The translations under genes were made by a program, and so were the position numbers. From Tropicibacter sp. R16_0 (GTDB taxonomy: Bacteria; Pseudomonadota; Alphaproteobacteria; Rhodobacterales; Rhodobacteraceae), in the NCBI RefSeq assembly GCF_017743935.1, contig NZ_JAGHRE010000018.1:1-51948 (forward strand): a stretch of DNA of 51,948 nt, written 5' to 3'. Shown piece after piece: positions 1 to 9,062 of this stretch; positions within the stretch are counted from its first letter, which is position 1; every line of letters starts with the position of its first letter. Below the pieces are notes generated by a model, which saw nothing but the letters and a program-made list of their open reading frames with translations, had not been told where the DNA came from and did no database searches.

Positions 1-782
1 CCGGGGGGCGGGGCAGGTGGGGTCAGGTCCACATAGCGCGCGGCCCAGGCTGAAATGACATCGGCGGCATATTCGGCATCGGCGGCCCGGGTGATCAGGT
101 GGTCGGCATCGTCAAGTGTGACAAAGCTTTTGGGGTGTTTGGCGGCCAGAAAGATCTCGGCCGCGTTGTCGATGCTGACGGTGTCATCAAGCGGGGCGTG
201 CAGGACCAACAGAGCGGCATGCAATTCGGCAATGGCCGGTTTCAGCTCGGCGCCGGAAATGTCATGCACAAAGTCGCGCCCGATGCGGAAGGGGCGCCCG
301 GCAAGGCACACCTCGGCCGATCCTTGTTCTTCGATTTCGGGCAGGGCGGCATCGAAATGATGCGAGACATGGCTCGGATCAGCGGGCGCGCCCAAAGTCA
401 CCACACCTTTGACGGACGGGATGCCCGCTCGGGCCCGCAGCACCGCAGCGCCGCCCAGGGAATGCCCGATGAGCAAGGCAGGGGCCATCCTGCGCGACGC
501 CAGATACTGCGCCGCTGCAATCAGATCCTGCACGTTTGAGGTAAAGGTTGTGTTGGCAAACTCACCTTCGGAATGTCCAAGCCCGGTAAAATCGAACCGC
601 AACACGGCGATCCCCATGGCAGACAGGCGCGCGGCGATGCGGCGGGCGGCGGGGATGTCCTTGGAGCAGGTGAAGCAATGGGCAAACAGCGCCGTCGCCA
701 GGACGGGCCCATCCGGCAGATCAAGCCGGGCGGCCAGTTGATTGCCATCGTGACCGGGAAAGTTGATGCGTTCAGTGGGCAT
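1..782 (-). CDS. alpha/beta hydrolase, N-terminal part of an alpha/beta hydrolase-OsmC fusion (partial)
   Basis: The gene reads leftward from an ATG at 782 and runs off the left edge, leaving about 260 residues. The N-terminus has the run ALFAHCFTCSKDI, then LRFDFTGLGHSEGEFANT, then the nucleophile elbow GHSLGG. Near residue 215 an acid segment (HAPLDDTV) appears, followed by a catalytic His in DADHLI, so the Ser-Asp-His triad is complete. This N-terminal pattern is typical of the bifunctional hydrolase/OsmC family, in which a C-terminal OsmC peroxiredoxin-like domain follows. That domain would lie beyond base 1 and is not visible. The substrate is unknown. An upstream AAAGAG is only a weak ribosome site. 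Confidence 0.85.
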   Translation of the reverse strand, partial: MPTERINFPGHDGNQLAARLDLPDGPVLATALFAHCFTCSKDIPAARRIAARLSAMGIAVLRFDFTGLGHSEGEFANTTFTSNVQDLIAAAQYLASRRMAPALLIGHSLGGAAVLRARAGIPSVKGVVTLGAPADPSHVSHHFDAALPEIEEQGSAEVCLAGRPFRIGRDFVHDISGAELKPAIAELHAALLVLHAPLDDTVSIDNAAEIFLAAKHPKSFVTLDDADHLITRAADAEYAADVISAWAARYVDLTPPAPPP

Positions 783-1065
783 ATCGGGCTCTTTGTCTTG
801 TACGGAAGGGTTGGCCCCAAGATGGGCCAGCGCAGCCCCTCGCGACAAGGTCTGTGACAGCCCGGTCACGGCATGGTGAGGGAAGCGGAGCCACAGTTTC
901 CCCACAATTGTTCTCAGTTTGACCGCAGTCTTCTCAAATTCTCTTCAATTTGTTCTGCCTATATCAAGTCTCAATCGAATACCTGAAATGTAGCGAAGAA
1001 CGACATGTAACCGACTGTGCGGCTTGGGGGCTGCGTGCTTGTCCAGGCAAGCGGAGGTGTCAGCA

Positions 1066-1935
1066 ATGCTGGACCTAGCGAGTGAACATGTAGTTGTGGC
1101 GCCCCCCTGGCGCGATCGGGTGAGTTTGGGTCTAAAGGGGAAGAACAACGCGGTTGCGCGGGCAATTGCCCGTGACACGGACGCGCGCGAGATGACCGTC
1201 TCGCTGATCAAGCAATCGGCCCGATCCGTCTGTGCGCAGGTGGATGTTGGCGAACGAAGCGCGTTTCTCAAGCTGTTTGATGGTTCCGAGCAGGCGGATC
1301 GCAAGGCCTACATGCGCGAAAAAATCAGCTTGTTGACCTTGCGGGACAGTGGGTTGGTGCCGCGTCTGCTGGCGTTCAGCGATCCGGGGCAATTCATTAT
1401 CACCGAATGGATCGGCAAGGGGCAGGTGCGCGATCGCCTGGACCGATTGAGCGCCGAGGACACGGGCGACAAACTGGGCCGTTGGTTGGCGCGCTACGAC
1501 GCCGTCAGCCCGGCAGAATCCGCCTGTGGCAATTGGTATTCCTACCTGAACCGCTTTGGATCAGAGATTGATTTGCAAGCGGTTGAGACCGCGCAGGATC
1601 TGCTGTTGGAAATCCCGCTGTGCGGCCGTTCCCTGGCGCGCAACGACGCGGCGCTTGGTAATTTCATGCTGACCCACAAGGGTGACATCATCGCTTGTGA
1701 CTTTGAGGCGGCGACCATGCGCCCGCGGGGGTGGGACTATCTTCAGCTCTATCGTGCGCTGATCTTGCGCTTTGCCGACCGCGCGGCGGATGCGGTTGAG
1801 GCATTCGCCGCAGGCTATGCCGCCGAACACAAGGGTGCCTTGATTGCGGATGAACTGAACGTTGTCGCGGGCATCCTCTTTTGTGCTGAAGCCGTGGCAG
1901 GTCGCAAGGATCGCGAGGCTCTGGCATGGCTGTAG
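1066..1935 (+). CDS. phosphotransferase-like kinase-fold protein (APH/choline kinase type)
   Basis: A 289-residue protein. The start at 1066 is chosen because GGAGG lies 8 nt upstream. The C-terminal half has a Brenner-like segment RNDAALGNFML followed by CDFEAATMRPRGWDY. This matches the HxDxxxxN and DxE/DFG pattern of aminoglycoside phosphotransferase and choline/lipopolysaccharide kinases, with the usual His replaced by Arg. The substrate cannot be told. Its 3' end overlaps the downstream Hint gene by 10 nt, so the two are cotranscribed and probably translationally coupled. A role in modifying a cell-surface or secreted component is only inference from that pairing. Confidence 0.6.
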   Translation: MLDLASEHVVVAPPWRDRVSLGLKGKNNAVARAIARDTDAREMTVSLIKQSARSVCAQVDVGERSAFLKLFDGSEQADRKAYMREKISLLTLRDSGLVPRLLAFSDPGQFIITEWIGKGQVRDRLDRLSAEDTGDKLGRWLARYDAVSPAESACGNWYSYLNRFGSEIDLQAVETAQDLLLEIPLCGRSLARNDAALGNFMLTHKGDIIACDFEAATMRPRGWDYLQLYRALILRFADRAADAVEAFAAGYAAEHKGALIADELNVVAGILFCAEAVAGRKDREALAWL

Positions 1936-2930
1936 AAGTCCTTACGATCTTTTTGGACGATGATGAGGAAAAGGTCAAAGGCAAGGACCTGATCTCAGGC
2001 GACGAGGACGACAATCAGATCGTGACCGTTTTGGATGGTGGCGATCTGGGAGACGAGGGCACCTATGTGTTCGAGTTCTGGGGCAAGGGAACACCGACTG
2101 AACCTGGTGCCGGGCCCGGTGGAGATGACCAGTTTTCATTTGACCTTTCCGGGTTCGACGATGATTTCGATATTGAGATCAAGAGCTTTGACGAAGGCGA
2201 TTGCTTTATCTTCACCAACTTCGACAGCTATAGCGTGGTCGGCAATGTTTGGACGTTCGACTACACAGGTTCGGACGGGCAACCACATACGGTTTCTATC
2301 GATGCGGAATCCACCAATGGCACGGGCGTGGCCTGCATTGTGGTCTGCTTTGCCAAAGGCACCAAGATCCGCGTGCCTGCGGGGCAAATGGCGATCGAGG
2401 ATTTGCAGGTCGGCGACATGGTCCATTGTGGCGATGGCATGCAGCGTCCCATCCGCTGGATCGGCAGCCGTGCCATTGATCAGGAAACACTAGACCTCCA
2501 CCCCGAATTGCGCCCGGTGCAGATCAAGACAGGAGCGCTGGAACCCGGCTATCCCGCCCGCGATCTATACCTTTCGCCCCAGCATCGCGTGTTGCTGCGC
2601 GACTGGCGGGCCGAGTTGTTGTTTGGTGAGGACGAAGTCCTGGCAACCGCATCGTCATTGATCAACGACAGCACCATACGGCCGGACATGGAGTGCACGC
2701 AGGTCGAGTATTTTCACCTGCTGTTGGATGGGCATCAGACCGTCTTTGCCAACGGGGTCGAGTGTGAAACGCTGATGCCGGCAGAGATGGCGCAGAACGC
2801 CTTGCCTGCCGAAGCCCGGACCGAGATTTGTGCGATCTTCCCGGAACTGGCCACGGACCTTGGATCGTTTGGTCCGCTTTATCGCATGGCCCTGAAACCC
2901 ACCGAGATCAGGGCCATGATGGCGCTTTAG
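1926..2930 (+). CDS. Hint-domain protein (Hint_2 type)
   Basis: A 334-residue protein. The first 135 residues are strongly acidic, with many Asp/Glu-Asp runs, and may bind calcium. A Hedgehog/intein (Hint) domain starts at Cys141 in CFAKGTKI. It continues with AIEDLQVGDMV, RPIRWIGSR, and the HINT histidine block LSPQHRVLLRDW, and ends near HQTVFANGVECETLMP. This is the stand-alone Hint_2 family common in Roseobacter genomes, often near RTX proteins. The catalytic Cys is present, so autoproteolysis or self-cleavage is possible, but no intein extein pair is seen. GAGG lies 7 nt before the ATG, inside the upstream kinase-like gene. No signal peptide is visible. Confidence 0.85.
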   Translation: MAVEVLTIFLDDDEEKVKGKDLISGDEDDNQIVTVLDGGDLGDEGTYVFEFWGKGTPTEPGAGPGGDDQFSFDLSGFDDDFDIEIKSFDEGDCFIFTNFDSYSVVGNVWTFDYTGSDGQPHTVSIDAESTNGTGVACIVVCFAKGTKIRVPAGQMAIEDLQVGDMVHCGDGMQRPIRWIGSRAIDQETLDLHPELRPVQIKTGALEPGYPARDLYLSPQHRVLLRDWRAELLFGEDEVLATASSLINDSTIRPDMECTQVEYFHLLLDGHQTVFANGVECETLMPAEMAQNALPAEARTEICAIFPELATDLGSFGPLYRMALKPTEIRAMMAL

Positions 2931-2934
2931 GCGC

Positions 2935-4275
2935 TTACTGCCCCATCAGAACCGGATCAAAGGGGTATTTGGTCAGGTTTTCATAACCGTCTTCGGTGAT
3001 GAGAACCTGATCCTCAAGCTTGATCGAGAAGGCCCCGCCAACGGCACCCACGCAGGCCTCGACACAGAGAACCATGCCAGGTTCCAGCGGATAGTCATAG
3101 GCCCCTTCGACGGCTGCGTCAGGGTAGGCGACCAACGGCCATTCATCGCACAGACCCACGCCATGCATCAGGCAGCCGTATTTCTGGGCCTGAAACTGGT
3201 CGTCCAGCACATGCGCATTTGCCGTGAGTTCAGGGATCATCACACCGGGTTTCAGCATCTCCATGTTGGTCATGATGTGCTCATGGGCGTGCTGCATGGC
3301 ATAGACCATTTCGGCCGGTGGTTTTTCGTCGCCAATCCACCAGCTGCGCGAAATGTCGATGCAGATGCCGTAAGAGCCCACGAGGTCGGTGTCGAACGAG
3401 ATGATCTCGTTCTGTTGCGTGATCCGCGGGCCGCATTCCTGGAACCAGGGGTTGGTGCGCTGACCCGACGCCAACAGGCGGGTTTCGATCCATTCGCCGC
3501 CACGGCGAATGTTTTCCGCATGCAACACGGCCCAGATGTCATCTTCGCTGGTCTTTCCGTCACCGACATTGGCGCGAGCAAAGTCCTCCATGGCGCGCAC
3601 CGATGTCTCGCAAGCGTGGTTGGCGCAGCGCATGGCCAGAATCTCGTCCGGGCCTTTGACGGCGCGGGCCTTTTCGGTGAGCTCTTCACCCTCCATGATC
3701 TCGAACCCCTGCGCCTCGAGCGCACGCAGGCCGTGCAGCATGATCTTGTCCACGGCCAGCCGCATGTTGCCGCCACCGTGTTCCTGGATCAGTTCGCGCA
3801 CCTCGTTCGACAGCTTGTCGGCGGCGACGTCGACCTTGTCGCCACGGTCGAAATAGAACAGATCCGCGCCGGATCGCTGTTCCCGAACAAGTGGGTTGAA
3901 GGTGCTCAGGAACGGCGATTGCTTGTAATCCCAGATCACCATGTAACCATCGGCACAAAGCAGCAGCGCGCGGAACGGGTTATGCGTGTTCCACAGCTGC
4001 ATGTTGGTGCTGTCGGTGGCATAGCGGATGTTGAGCGGATCAAACAGCAGCACGCCGCCATAGCCCCGGTCGACCACATGCTGGGTCAGCCGCTTCCAGC
4101 GGTGTTCGCGCATCCGCTCGAGGTTGGGTAGGATCAGCCCGGCGGCCTCCCACTCGGCAAAGGCCAATTGCGTCGGGCCGATCTCGACCCGGTCGTTGTC
4201 GTTGGGGGTTCCATCGCCCAGGGTCGTGCCCTTGTTGGGGTCGATCTTGCGTCGGTCTCGGTAATGCTGGTTCAC
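2935..4275 (-). CDS. dddP: dimethylsulfoniopropionate (DMSP) lyase DddP
   Basis: A 446-residue M24/creatinase-fold enzyme that cleaves DMSP to dimethyl sulfide and acrylate in the cytoplasm. The start is the GTG at 4275: it gives the family N-terminus MNQHY and has GGGAG 7 nt upstream. Counting from it, all six metal ligands known for DddP fall in place: D295, D297, D307, H371, E406 and E421, with the proposed catalytic base at D377. The length equals that of characterised DddP proteins, so the gene looks intact. It converges on the Hint gene with only 4 nt between the stop codons. No regulator gene (DddZ or similar) is adjacent. Confidence 0.97.
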   Translation of the reverse strand: MNQHYRDRRKIDPNKGTTLGDGTPNDNDRVEIGPTQLAFAEWEAAGLILPNLERMREHRWKRLTQHVVDRGYGGVLLFDPLNIRYATDSTNMQLWNTHNPFRALLLCADGYMVIWDYKQSPFLSTFNPLVREQRSGADLFYFDRGDKVDVAADKLSNEVRELIQEHGGGNMRLAVDKIMLHGLRALEAQGFEIMEGEELTEKARAVKGPDEILAMRCANHACETSVRAMEDFARANVGDGKTSEDDIWAVLHAENIRRGGEWIETRLLASGQRTNPWFQECGPRITQQNEIISFDTDLVGSYGICIDISRSWWIGDEKPPAEMVYAMQHAHEHIMTNMEMLKPGVMIPELTANAHVLDDQFQAQKYGCLMHGVGLCDEWPLVAYPDAAVEGAYDYPLEPGMVLCVEACVGAVGGAFSIKLEDQVLITEDGYENLTKYPFDPVLMGQ

Positions 4276-4389
4276 TGACTGGCTCCCTGTCTCTTGGCGA
4301 TCACTGTGCCATCCGGGGTGACGCCGTGTCCTATCGGAAAGCGACCGACACATGTGTCGTTTTTCGTCAGCAGGTGCTAGGGCGGGGGT

Positions 4390-5139
4390 ATGAGAGAGAT
4401 CCTGCAGACATCGATTCCCTATGATTTTCAAACCGACAAGCCCTTGCCGGGGATTGCACCCATCGGCGCGGAGGGGTGGCTGCATCAGGATGAGGCCTTT
4501 GCCGGGCAGATGGCCTATCGGGACGCGCTTTTGACCCACAAGCGGGACAGGGTGCTTGCATTGGATCACCAGGCAGTTCCCGCCGCACAAGAGTTGTTGG
4601 GTGAGGTGCTGGCTCAAACCTATCCAGGGCAGATCAGTCAGGTCGATCGCCCTGATGGCGTGACCGTGCCCATCGACCGTGAGGATCCCTTGGGCACCTT
4701 GGGGCGCATCGTGCAGGAAGATTTTTGTATTTTGCAAAAAATCGGCGACGAACATGTGATGACCGGCGCCGTTTTGTGTTTTCCCGCCAGCTGGACCTTG
4801 TCCGAGAAATTCATGCGTCCGCTGATCGGCATTCACGACACCGTCGACTCATACGACGCGGGCATCGCCAAACGGGTGCAGCGCCTGTTCGATGGCGTCA
4901 AGTCCGGCCGCCCGATGTGGCGGTTCAATGCCCTGTGGTATGTGGACCCCGATCTGCACCAGCCGCGCAGCATTCATGACAGACGGGACAAACCTGATCC
5001 GGCCAAAGCTGATTACTTTCGGTCCGAGCGTCAGTGCATCCTGCGATTGCCGCAAAGCAACGCGGTCGTGTTTTCAATCCATACCTATATTTTGGCAAGG
5101 AAAGACGTGCCAAACGACGAAAACTCCGCGACCTGTTAG
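4390..5139 (+). CDS. DUF3445 / heme-dependent oxidative N-demethylase-like protein
   Basis: A 249-residue protein divergent from dddP. It matches the DUF3445 family, to which the alpha subunit of heme-dependent oxidative N-demethylase belongs. Typical blocks are VQEDFCIL, TGAVLCFPASW and then IHDTVDSYD, with a C-terminal region rich in RSERQCILRLP and VVFSIHTY. Family members bind heme in a PAS-like fold and may demethylate small methylamines. The nearness to dddP suggests use of methylated osmolytes, but this is inference. The gene ends inside a bidirectional terminator. Confidence 0.7.
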   Translation: MREILQTSIPYDFQTDKPLPGIAPIGAEGWLHQDEAFAGQMAYRDALLTHKRDRVLALDHQAVPAAQELLGEVLAQTYPGQISQVDRPDGVTVPIDREDPLGTLGRIVQEDFCILQKIGDEHVMTGAVLCFPASWTLSEKFMRPLIGIHDTVDSYDAGIAKRVQRLFDGVKSGRPMWRFNALWYVDPDLHQPRSIHDRRDKPDPAKADYFRSERQCILRLPQSNAVVFSIHTYILARKDVPNDENSATC

Positions 5140-5152
5140 GGTGCGGAGTTTT
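5120..5152. terminator. bidirectional rho-independent terminator between convergent genes
   Basis: AAAACTCCGC (5120-5129) and GCGGAGTTTT (5143-5152) form a perfect 10-bp stem with a 13-nt loop and A/T flanks on both sides. The stop codon of the rightward gene lies in the loop. The leftward neighbour ends at 5171. Confidence 0.75.
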
Positions 5153-5170
5153 GCAATTTCAGGGCTTCAA

Positions 5171-6082
5171 TCACATCGGCAAGATCGACATAACGCTTGC
5201 CATGGCGCCAGAGCTTTGCAGGAACACCAGTGCGCCAGTCAACGACAGCACCTGCGTGTTCAGGCGAAAATCTTCGCCGCGGGCCAGGTTGACCGCCGCC
5301 AGGGACAACGCCACCGGAGCCGAGACAAAAGCCAGCGTGCCGGTCATCGCCCAGCTGGTCAGACGACGGATGTCGCTCTGCGCGCGCTCTTCGGGCGACA
5401 TGCCGTCCAGCTCGTCCGGATGCGGATCGCTGCGGAACGCCAGGGCCAGGGCCTCTTCGTCTGTCAATTCGATCAAGCCGAATTCACCGCCGTGGGGCGT
5501 TTGACCTGCAATCGTGTCATAGCGCATTGCCAGATCGGGCGCTGTTTCATCGATTGGTGCAAAACGATCGCCATTTTCATAGATGATTTCCTGACGTCCG
5601 CGGACGCGCCGGGGCGAGACATTTGCGAAGGCCCCCAGAAACTGCTCGATGGTCAGCGAGACGTTGGGATCCAGCCATTCGATATGCTCGGATGCATAGA
5701 GGTCAACCATGCGATAGAGCATGACAACCAGCATCAATTCGGTGACATCGCGGTCGTCGTGCTGCTCGGACACGGGGGTGAGCGCGATCACCAAACGGTT
5801 GCGTACGCGTTGGCGGGTATCTTTTTTGCCGCGGTTCAACCCGGCGGCATCATCCAGACGCGCAGTATGATCGACGCACACGGGGTTCGGATCGAGCGAC
5901 AGCTTTACGTGAAACTGGCTTGTGACGATCCGGGCCTCGTGCGGGCCAGAAAGAGTTTGACGTTCGACTGAGTGGCCGTAGTCCTCGAGCGTCGCAGTAA
6001 CAATGCGACTGAACCGGTCCAATGAGCCGTCTTGGTTACCCAGGAATACTAGTCCACCGTGATACTTGCCTGTCTGTGTCAC
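5171..6082 (-). CDS. hypothetical protein with two C-terminal membrane segments
   Basis: A 303-residue protein, not recognised. The GTG at 6082 is taken as the start because GGAGG sits 9 nt upstream; an earlier in-frame ATG at 6121 has no ribosome site. The N-terminal 220 residues look soluble and mixed alpha/beta (GKYHGGLVFLGNQDG, then HEARIVTSQFHVKLSL). Two hydrophobic segments follow near the C-terminus (around SWAMTGTLAFVSAPVALSLA and LSLTGALVFLQSSGAMASVM), suggesting a membrane-anchored protein with a large cytoplasmic domain. No catalytic motif was seen. Confidence 0.7.
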   Translation of the reverse strand: MTQTGKYHGGLVFLGNQDGSLDRFSRIVTATLEDYGHSVERQTLSGPHEARIVTSQFHVKLSLDPNPVCVDHTARLDDAAGLNRGKKDTRQRVRNRLVIALTPVSEQHDDRDVTELMLVVMLYRMVDLYASEHIEWLDPNVSLTIEQFLGAFANVSPRRVRGRQEIIYENGDRFAPIDETAPDLAMRYDTIAGQTPHGGEFGLIELTDEEALALAFRSDPHPDELDGMSPEERAQSDIRRLTSWAMTGTLAFVSAPVALSLAAVNLARGEDFRLNTQVLSLTGALVFLQSSGAMASVMSILPM

Positions 6083-6294
6083 AGTGAGAATCCTCCGTTG
6101 TGTGTGTGTTCTCGAGATCAAATCTACTCACCGATCAGGGAGAAATTTTGACCCAAACAGACAGATCACGGGGCAATCTTGGGTTTTGTTAAAGATTGAT
6201 GACGGATCGGAAACCAGTGTTTTTATGGAAAATTCGTTGAAATTTGACGGAATTGGGGCGACCAGAGGGCGAACGCGGGGCTGCGATGCGACCT

Positions 6295-7095
6295 CTAGTT
6301 GTCTATTCGGGCCCCCATGATCGCAATCGACTTTTGGTAAACAGTGGCAGCATTCCATTGCTTTATCACAGCAAAATTGGGTTCTCCGGGCTGATACCCT
6401 TTGCCCGGCTTCCATCCCTTCTGTCGAAGGAAGTTCGCCGTAGAGGCGAGTGCATCCGTCAGGTTGTAGAAATCGACCCTGCCATCTCCGGTTGCATCGA
6501 CCCCATAGGTCAGGGCGTTGCCCGGCAAGAATTGCGTGTGCCCCAACTCCCCATGTTTGGCACCTTTGGTGGCGCCGGTGATCGCGCCCTGGTCCACCAG
6601 TTTCAGCGCGCCGATGGCGTGCGGGACGAAGAAATCCGATCTGCGGCAGTCGTAGGCCAACGTTGTGATGGCCGATACAACTTGGCTGTCGCCCATGAAA
6701 TTGCCAAAACCGGTTTCCATCCCGTGAATGGCAATCAAAACGCCGGCGGGCACACCGTATTGCCGTTCCAGCGTTGCATAGAACTGTGCATTACGGGCTT
6801 TGCGTTTGCGACCCTGCGCCACGATCGTATCGGCACCGCGGATCTGCATGAACTTGTCCAGCGAATATCGAAAGCTCTTCTGGTTGCGGTCCGCAGCAAT
6901 GGTGCGGGTCGCATAGCGGGCCTGGGACAGCGCCTGCAGGCCGCGCTTGCGCACGCCTGCCTTGCGCGCCTCTTTGGCAAAGTCCTTTTTCCAGGCCTCA
7001 AAGCCTGAGCCCGTATTGCCACAGGGCGCGGCCAGCAGGGGCTGTCCCAGAAATCCAAGGGCGACGAGGGCGGGGACCAAAATGGATCGTGGCAT
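6295..7095 (-). CDS. lytic murein transglycosylase, MltB/SLT_2 type (GH103)
   Basis: A 266-residue protein with a Sec signal peptide (hydrophobic run LVPALVALGFLGQPLLA, cleavage before APCG). The catalytic segment IAIHGMETGFGN places the general acid Glu at E127. GELGHTQFLP, then DGRVDFYNLTDALASTANFL, are the other conserved blocks of this family. It cleaves the MurNAc-GlcNAc bond of peptidoglycan in the periplasm to give anhydro-muropeptides. No C-terminal peptidoglycan-binding domain is present, so this is the short form. Confidence 0.92.
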   Translation of the reverse strand: MPRSILVPALVALGFLGQPLLAAPCGNTGSGFEAWKKDFAKEARKAGVRKRGLQALSQARYATRTIAADRNQKSFRYSLDKFMQIRGADTIVAQGRKRKARNAQFYATLERQYGVPAGVLIAIHGMETGFGNFMGDSQVVSAITTLAYDCRRSDFFVPHAIGALKLVDQGAITGATKGAKHGELGHTQFLPGNALTYGVDATGDGRVDFYNLTDALASTANFLRQKGWKPGKGYQPGEPNFAVIKQWNAATVYQKSIAIMGARIDN

Positions 7096-7152
7096 GGCGT
7101 AACTCTCACTTCTTCAAATCCATGCGCCAGGGGGCGACCCCTGGCAGCAATC

Positions 7153-7992
7153 TCAAGGCAGCGTCGGCGCCACCATGTGCAGGGCATCCAGGGCAAAGCC
7201 GGGTTCGACGCCGGGCAGGGCGGTCTGAAAAATGTCGGCCATTGCACCGGAGCCGTAAAGATCGGACAGGACAGAGTCGACCAGCAGGCGGAAATCCGCA
7301 TCCCCGCGCGCCATGGCAAGCCCGTGTTTCTCGACGGTCATGATCTCGCCCGAGATCTTGAAGTCATTGCCCATTCCTGCAGCGATGAAGTTCACCAGCA
7401 AGATGGACTGATCCGCGAAATAGGCCGAAATCTCGCCGTTCTTCAGTGCGGTGATCCCGGCAGGATGGGTGTCAAAGCGAACCATCTGCGCCTCGACCCC
7501 GGCCGCGCTGAACGAATTTTTCACCGCCGTTTCGGTTGTGGTGGCGCTGCGCATGCCGATTTTCTTGCCTGCCAGCTGTCGCAGATCCCCGCTTGCATCA
7601 CGGGGCAGCAAGACGTCGGTGCCGTCGATGTAGGTGGGGATCGAAAAATCGACCTGCTCGCGGCGGCTGAGCGTGATGGTGGCCGCGCCGCACAACAGAT
7701 CGATCTCGCCACTGGCAACCTTGTCGAACCTGTTCTTCGAATCGACCGGGATGAAGGTGGCGTTCATCTCATCCAGCTCCAGCCGGTCGGCGATGGCCTG
7801 GGCGATCTGATCACAGATGATGGGCGAGTAGCCCGCAGGTTTGTCGTTGTTGTCCAGATAAGACAGCGGGGCGGCATCGGTGCGGAACCCGATGTTGAAC
7901 TGTTTGGTTTCTTTGATCCGGTCTAGGGTCTGGGCCGTGGCTGCCCCGGCGACCAGTGTGGCGGTCGCCAAAGCGAGGGAAAACAGGCGCAT
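7153..7992 (-). CDS. amino acid ABC transporter substrate-binding protein (SBP_bac_3)
   Basis: A 279-residue periplasmic protein starting at the ATG at 7992, which has GGAAG 5 nt upstream and leads directly into the signal peptide MRLFSLALATATLVAGAATAQ. The fold blocks are GFRTDAAPLSYLDNN, GYSPIICDQIAQAI, KVASGEIDLLCGAATITLSRR and QVDFSIPTY, typical of the polar amino acid (glutamate/glutamine/cystine-type) binding family. No permease or ATPase gene is next to it, so it may be an orphan receptor or serve a remote transporter. The ligand is not predictable from sequence alone. Confidence 0.9.
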   Translation of the reverse strand: MRLFSLALATATLVAGAATAQTLDRIKETKQFNIGFRTDAAPLSYLDNNDKPAGYSPIICDQIAQAIADRLELDEMNATFIPVDSKNRFDKVASGEIDLLCGAATITLSRREQVDFSIPTYIDGTDVLLPRDASGDLRQLAGKKIGMRSATTTETAVKNSFSAAGVEAQMVRFDTHPAGITALKNGEISAYFADQSILLVNFIAAGMGNDFKISGEIMTVEKHGLAMARGDADFRLLVDSVLSDLYGSGAMADIFQTALPGVEPGFALDALHMVAPTLP

Positions 7993-8088
7993 GAAAACTT
8001 CCTTTGTGTTCAAACTGCTCCAAGCCTAGCGGCAGAGGTCCGGAACACAAAGGGGAATATGAATGCATGCACCGTCAATTTGGCGCGC

Positions 8089-8913
8089 TCAGCCCATGCC
8101 GAGTTGCGCCTTCAACGCGCCGATGAAGGCCGCATCCTCTTGTGCCTTGCGGGCGGCCATATAGGTTTCCGCATCGGCACCGGCGGTATAGCGCAGCGTG
8201 GCCGTGCCGTCGGTAACAGCGGTCCAGATGACCTCGGCCACCAGATCGGGATCCGAACCCGCATCGCCAGAGCCCAGTTGCGCAAAGGCCGTCATCAGCG
8301 CCTGAACCGTAGGCGCATAGTCCGGCAGATCATCGCTTTGGGCAAAGTCAAACGAGCGGCCGCCGAAGTCGGTGCGGATCATGCCGGGTTCGATGATTTT
8401 CATGCGTATGCCCAGAGGCTCCAGCTCATAGTGCAGGGCCTCGCTGAGACCTTCGACCGCGAATTTGGTGCCGTGATAGAGCGTGCCCAACGGGAAGGTC
8501 ATCTTGCCGCCGATTGAGCTGACGTTGACGATGGTGCCGGATCGTGCCGCGCGCATGTGGTGAAGAACGGCTTTGGTGACCTCAAGCAGGCCGATGACAT
8601 TGGTGTCGAACTGGCGGCGGATGCGGTCCATGTCAAACGCCTCGAGTGGTCCGTAGGCGCCATATCCGGCGTTGTTGAGCAAGACGTCGATTGCGCCAAA
8701 ACGGTCAATTGCGGCCTCAGTCGTGGCCTGGATCGAGGCGCTGTCAGTGACGTCGAGGCGGGAGACCAGAGTGTTGTCGAGTGCCGCGAGCTCGGCACCC
8801 GCTTGTGGATTGCGCATCGTGGCAACAACGTTCCAGCCGCGGGACTGAAAGAGTTTTGCGGTCTCGAGGCCGATGCCCGAAGAAGCTCCGGTGATGAGGA
8901 TCGTCTGTGTCAT
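8089..8913 (-). CDS. SDR family oxidoreductase
   Basis: A 274-residue classical short-chain dehydrogenase. The nucleotide-binding motif TGASSGIG lies at the N-terminus, NNAG follows near residue 83, and the active-site Ser and YHGTK (Tyr-x3-Lys) lie near residues 135-155. The ATG at 8913 is used because the Rossmann strand MTQTILITGASSGIG begins there; the reading frame continues upstream without a family match. The preference for NADP(H) is suggested by the basic residues after the second strand (ATMRNPQ). The substrate is unknown. Confidence 0.9.
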   Translation of the reverse strand: MTQTILITGASSGIGLETAKLFQSRGWNVVATMRNPQAGAELAALDNTLVSRLDVTDSASIQATTEAAIDRFGAIDVLLNNAGYGAYGPLEAFDMDRIRRQFDTNVIGLLEVTKAVLHHMRAARSGTIVNVSSIGGKMTFPLGTLYHGTKFAVEGLSEALHYELEPLGIRMKIIEPGMIRTDFGGRSFDFAQSDDLPDYAPTVQALMTAFAQLGSGDAGSDPDLVAEVIWTAVTDGTATLRYTAGADAETYMAARKAQEDAAFIGALKAQLGMG

Positions 8914-9062
8914 GTGGAAGTCTCGTTTGGTTGCTGTGCCAAAGAGATGGTTGTCTTGGTGTGGCTGCGCAAATGCAGATCGTGCCAACCGGCATGCGGA
9001 CCGTGCCATTTTCGAAAGCTAAACTGCGCGGCCTTTCGGCCTTGCGTCCTGCGGACGGCAGG

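Noticed and set aside
1926-2930. Intein inside the Hint protein
   Set aside because: No extein sequences with a conserved host enzyme on both sides and no terminal Asn followed by Cys/Ser/Thr; it is a stand-alone Hint domain.
4276-4836. N-terminal extension of DddP
   Set aside because: The frame stays open upstream, but the GTG at 4275 has a ribosome site and places all known ligands at their published positions; the extension lies antisense to the DUF3445 gene.
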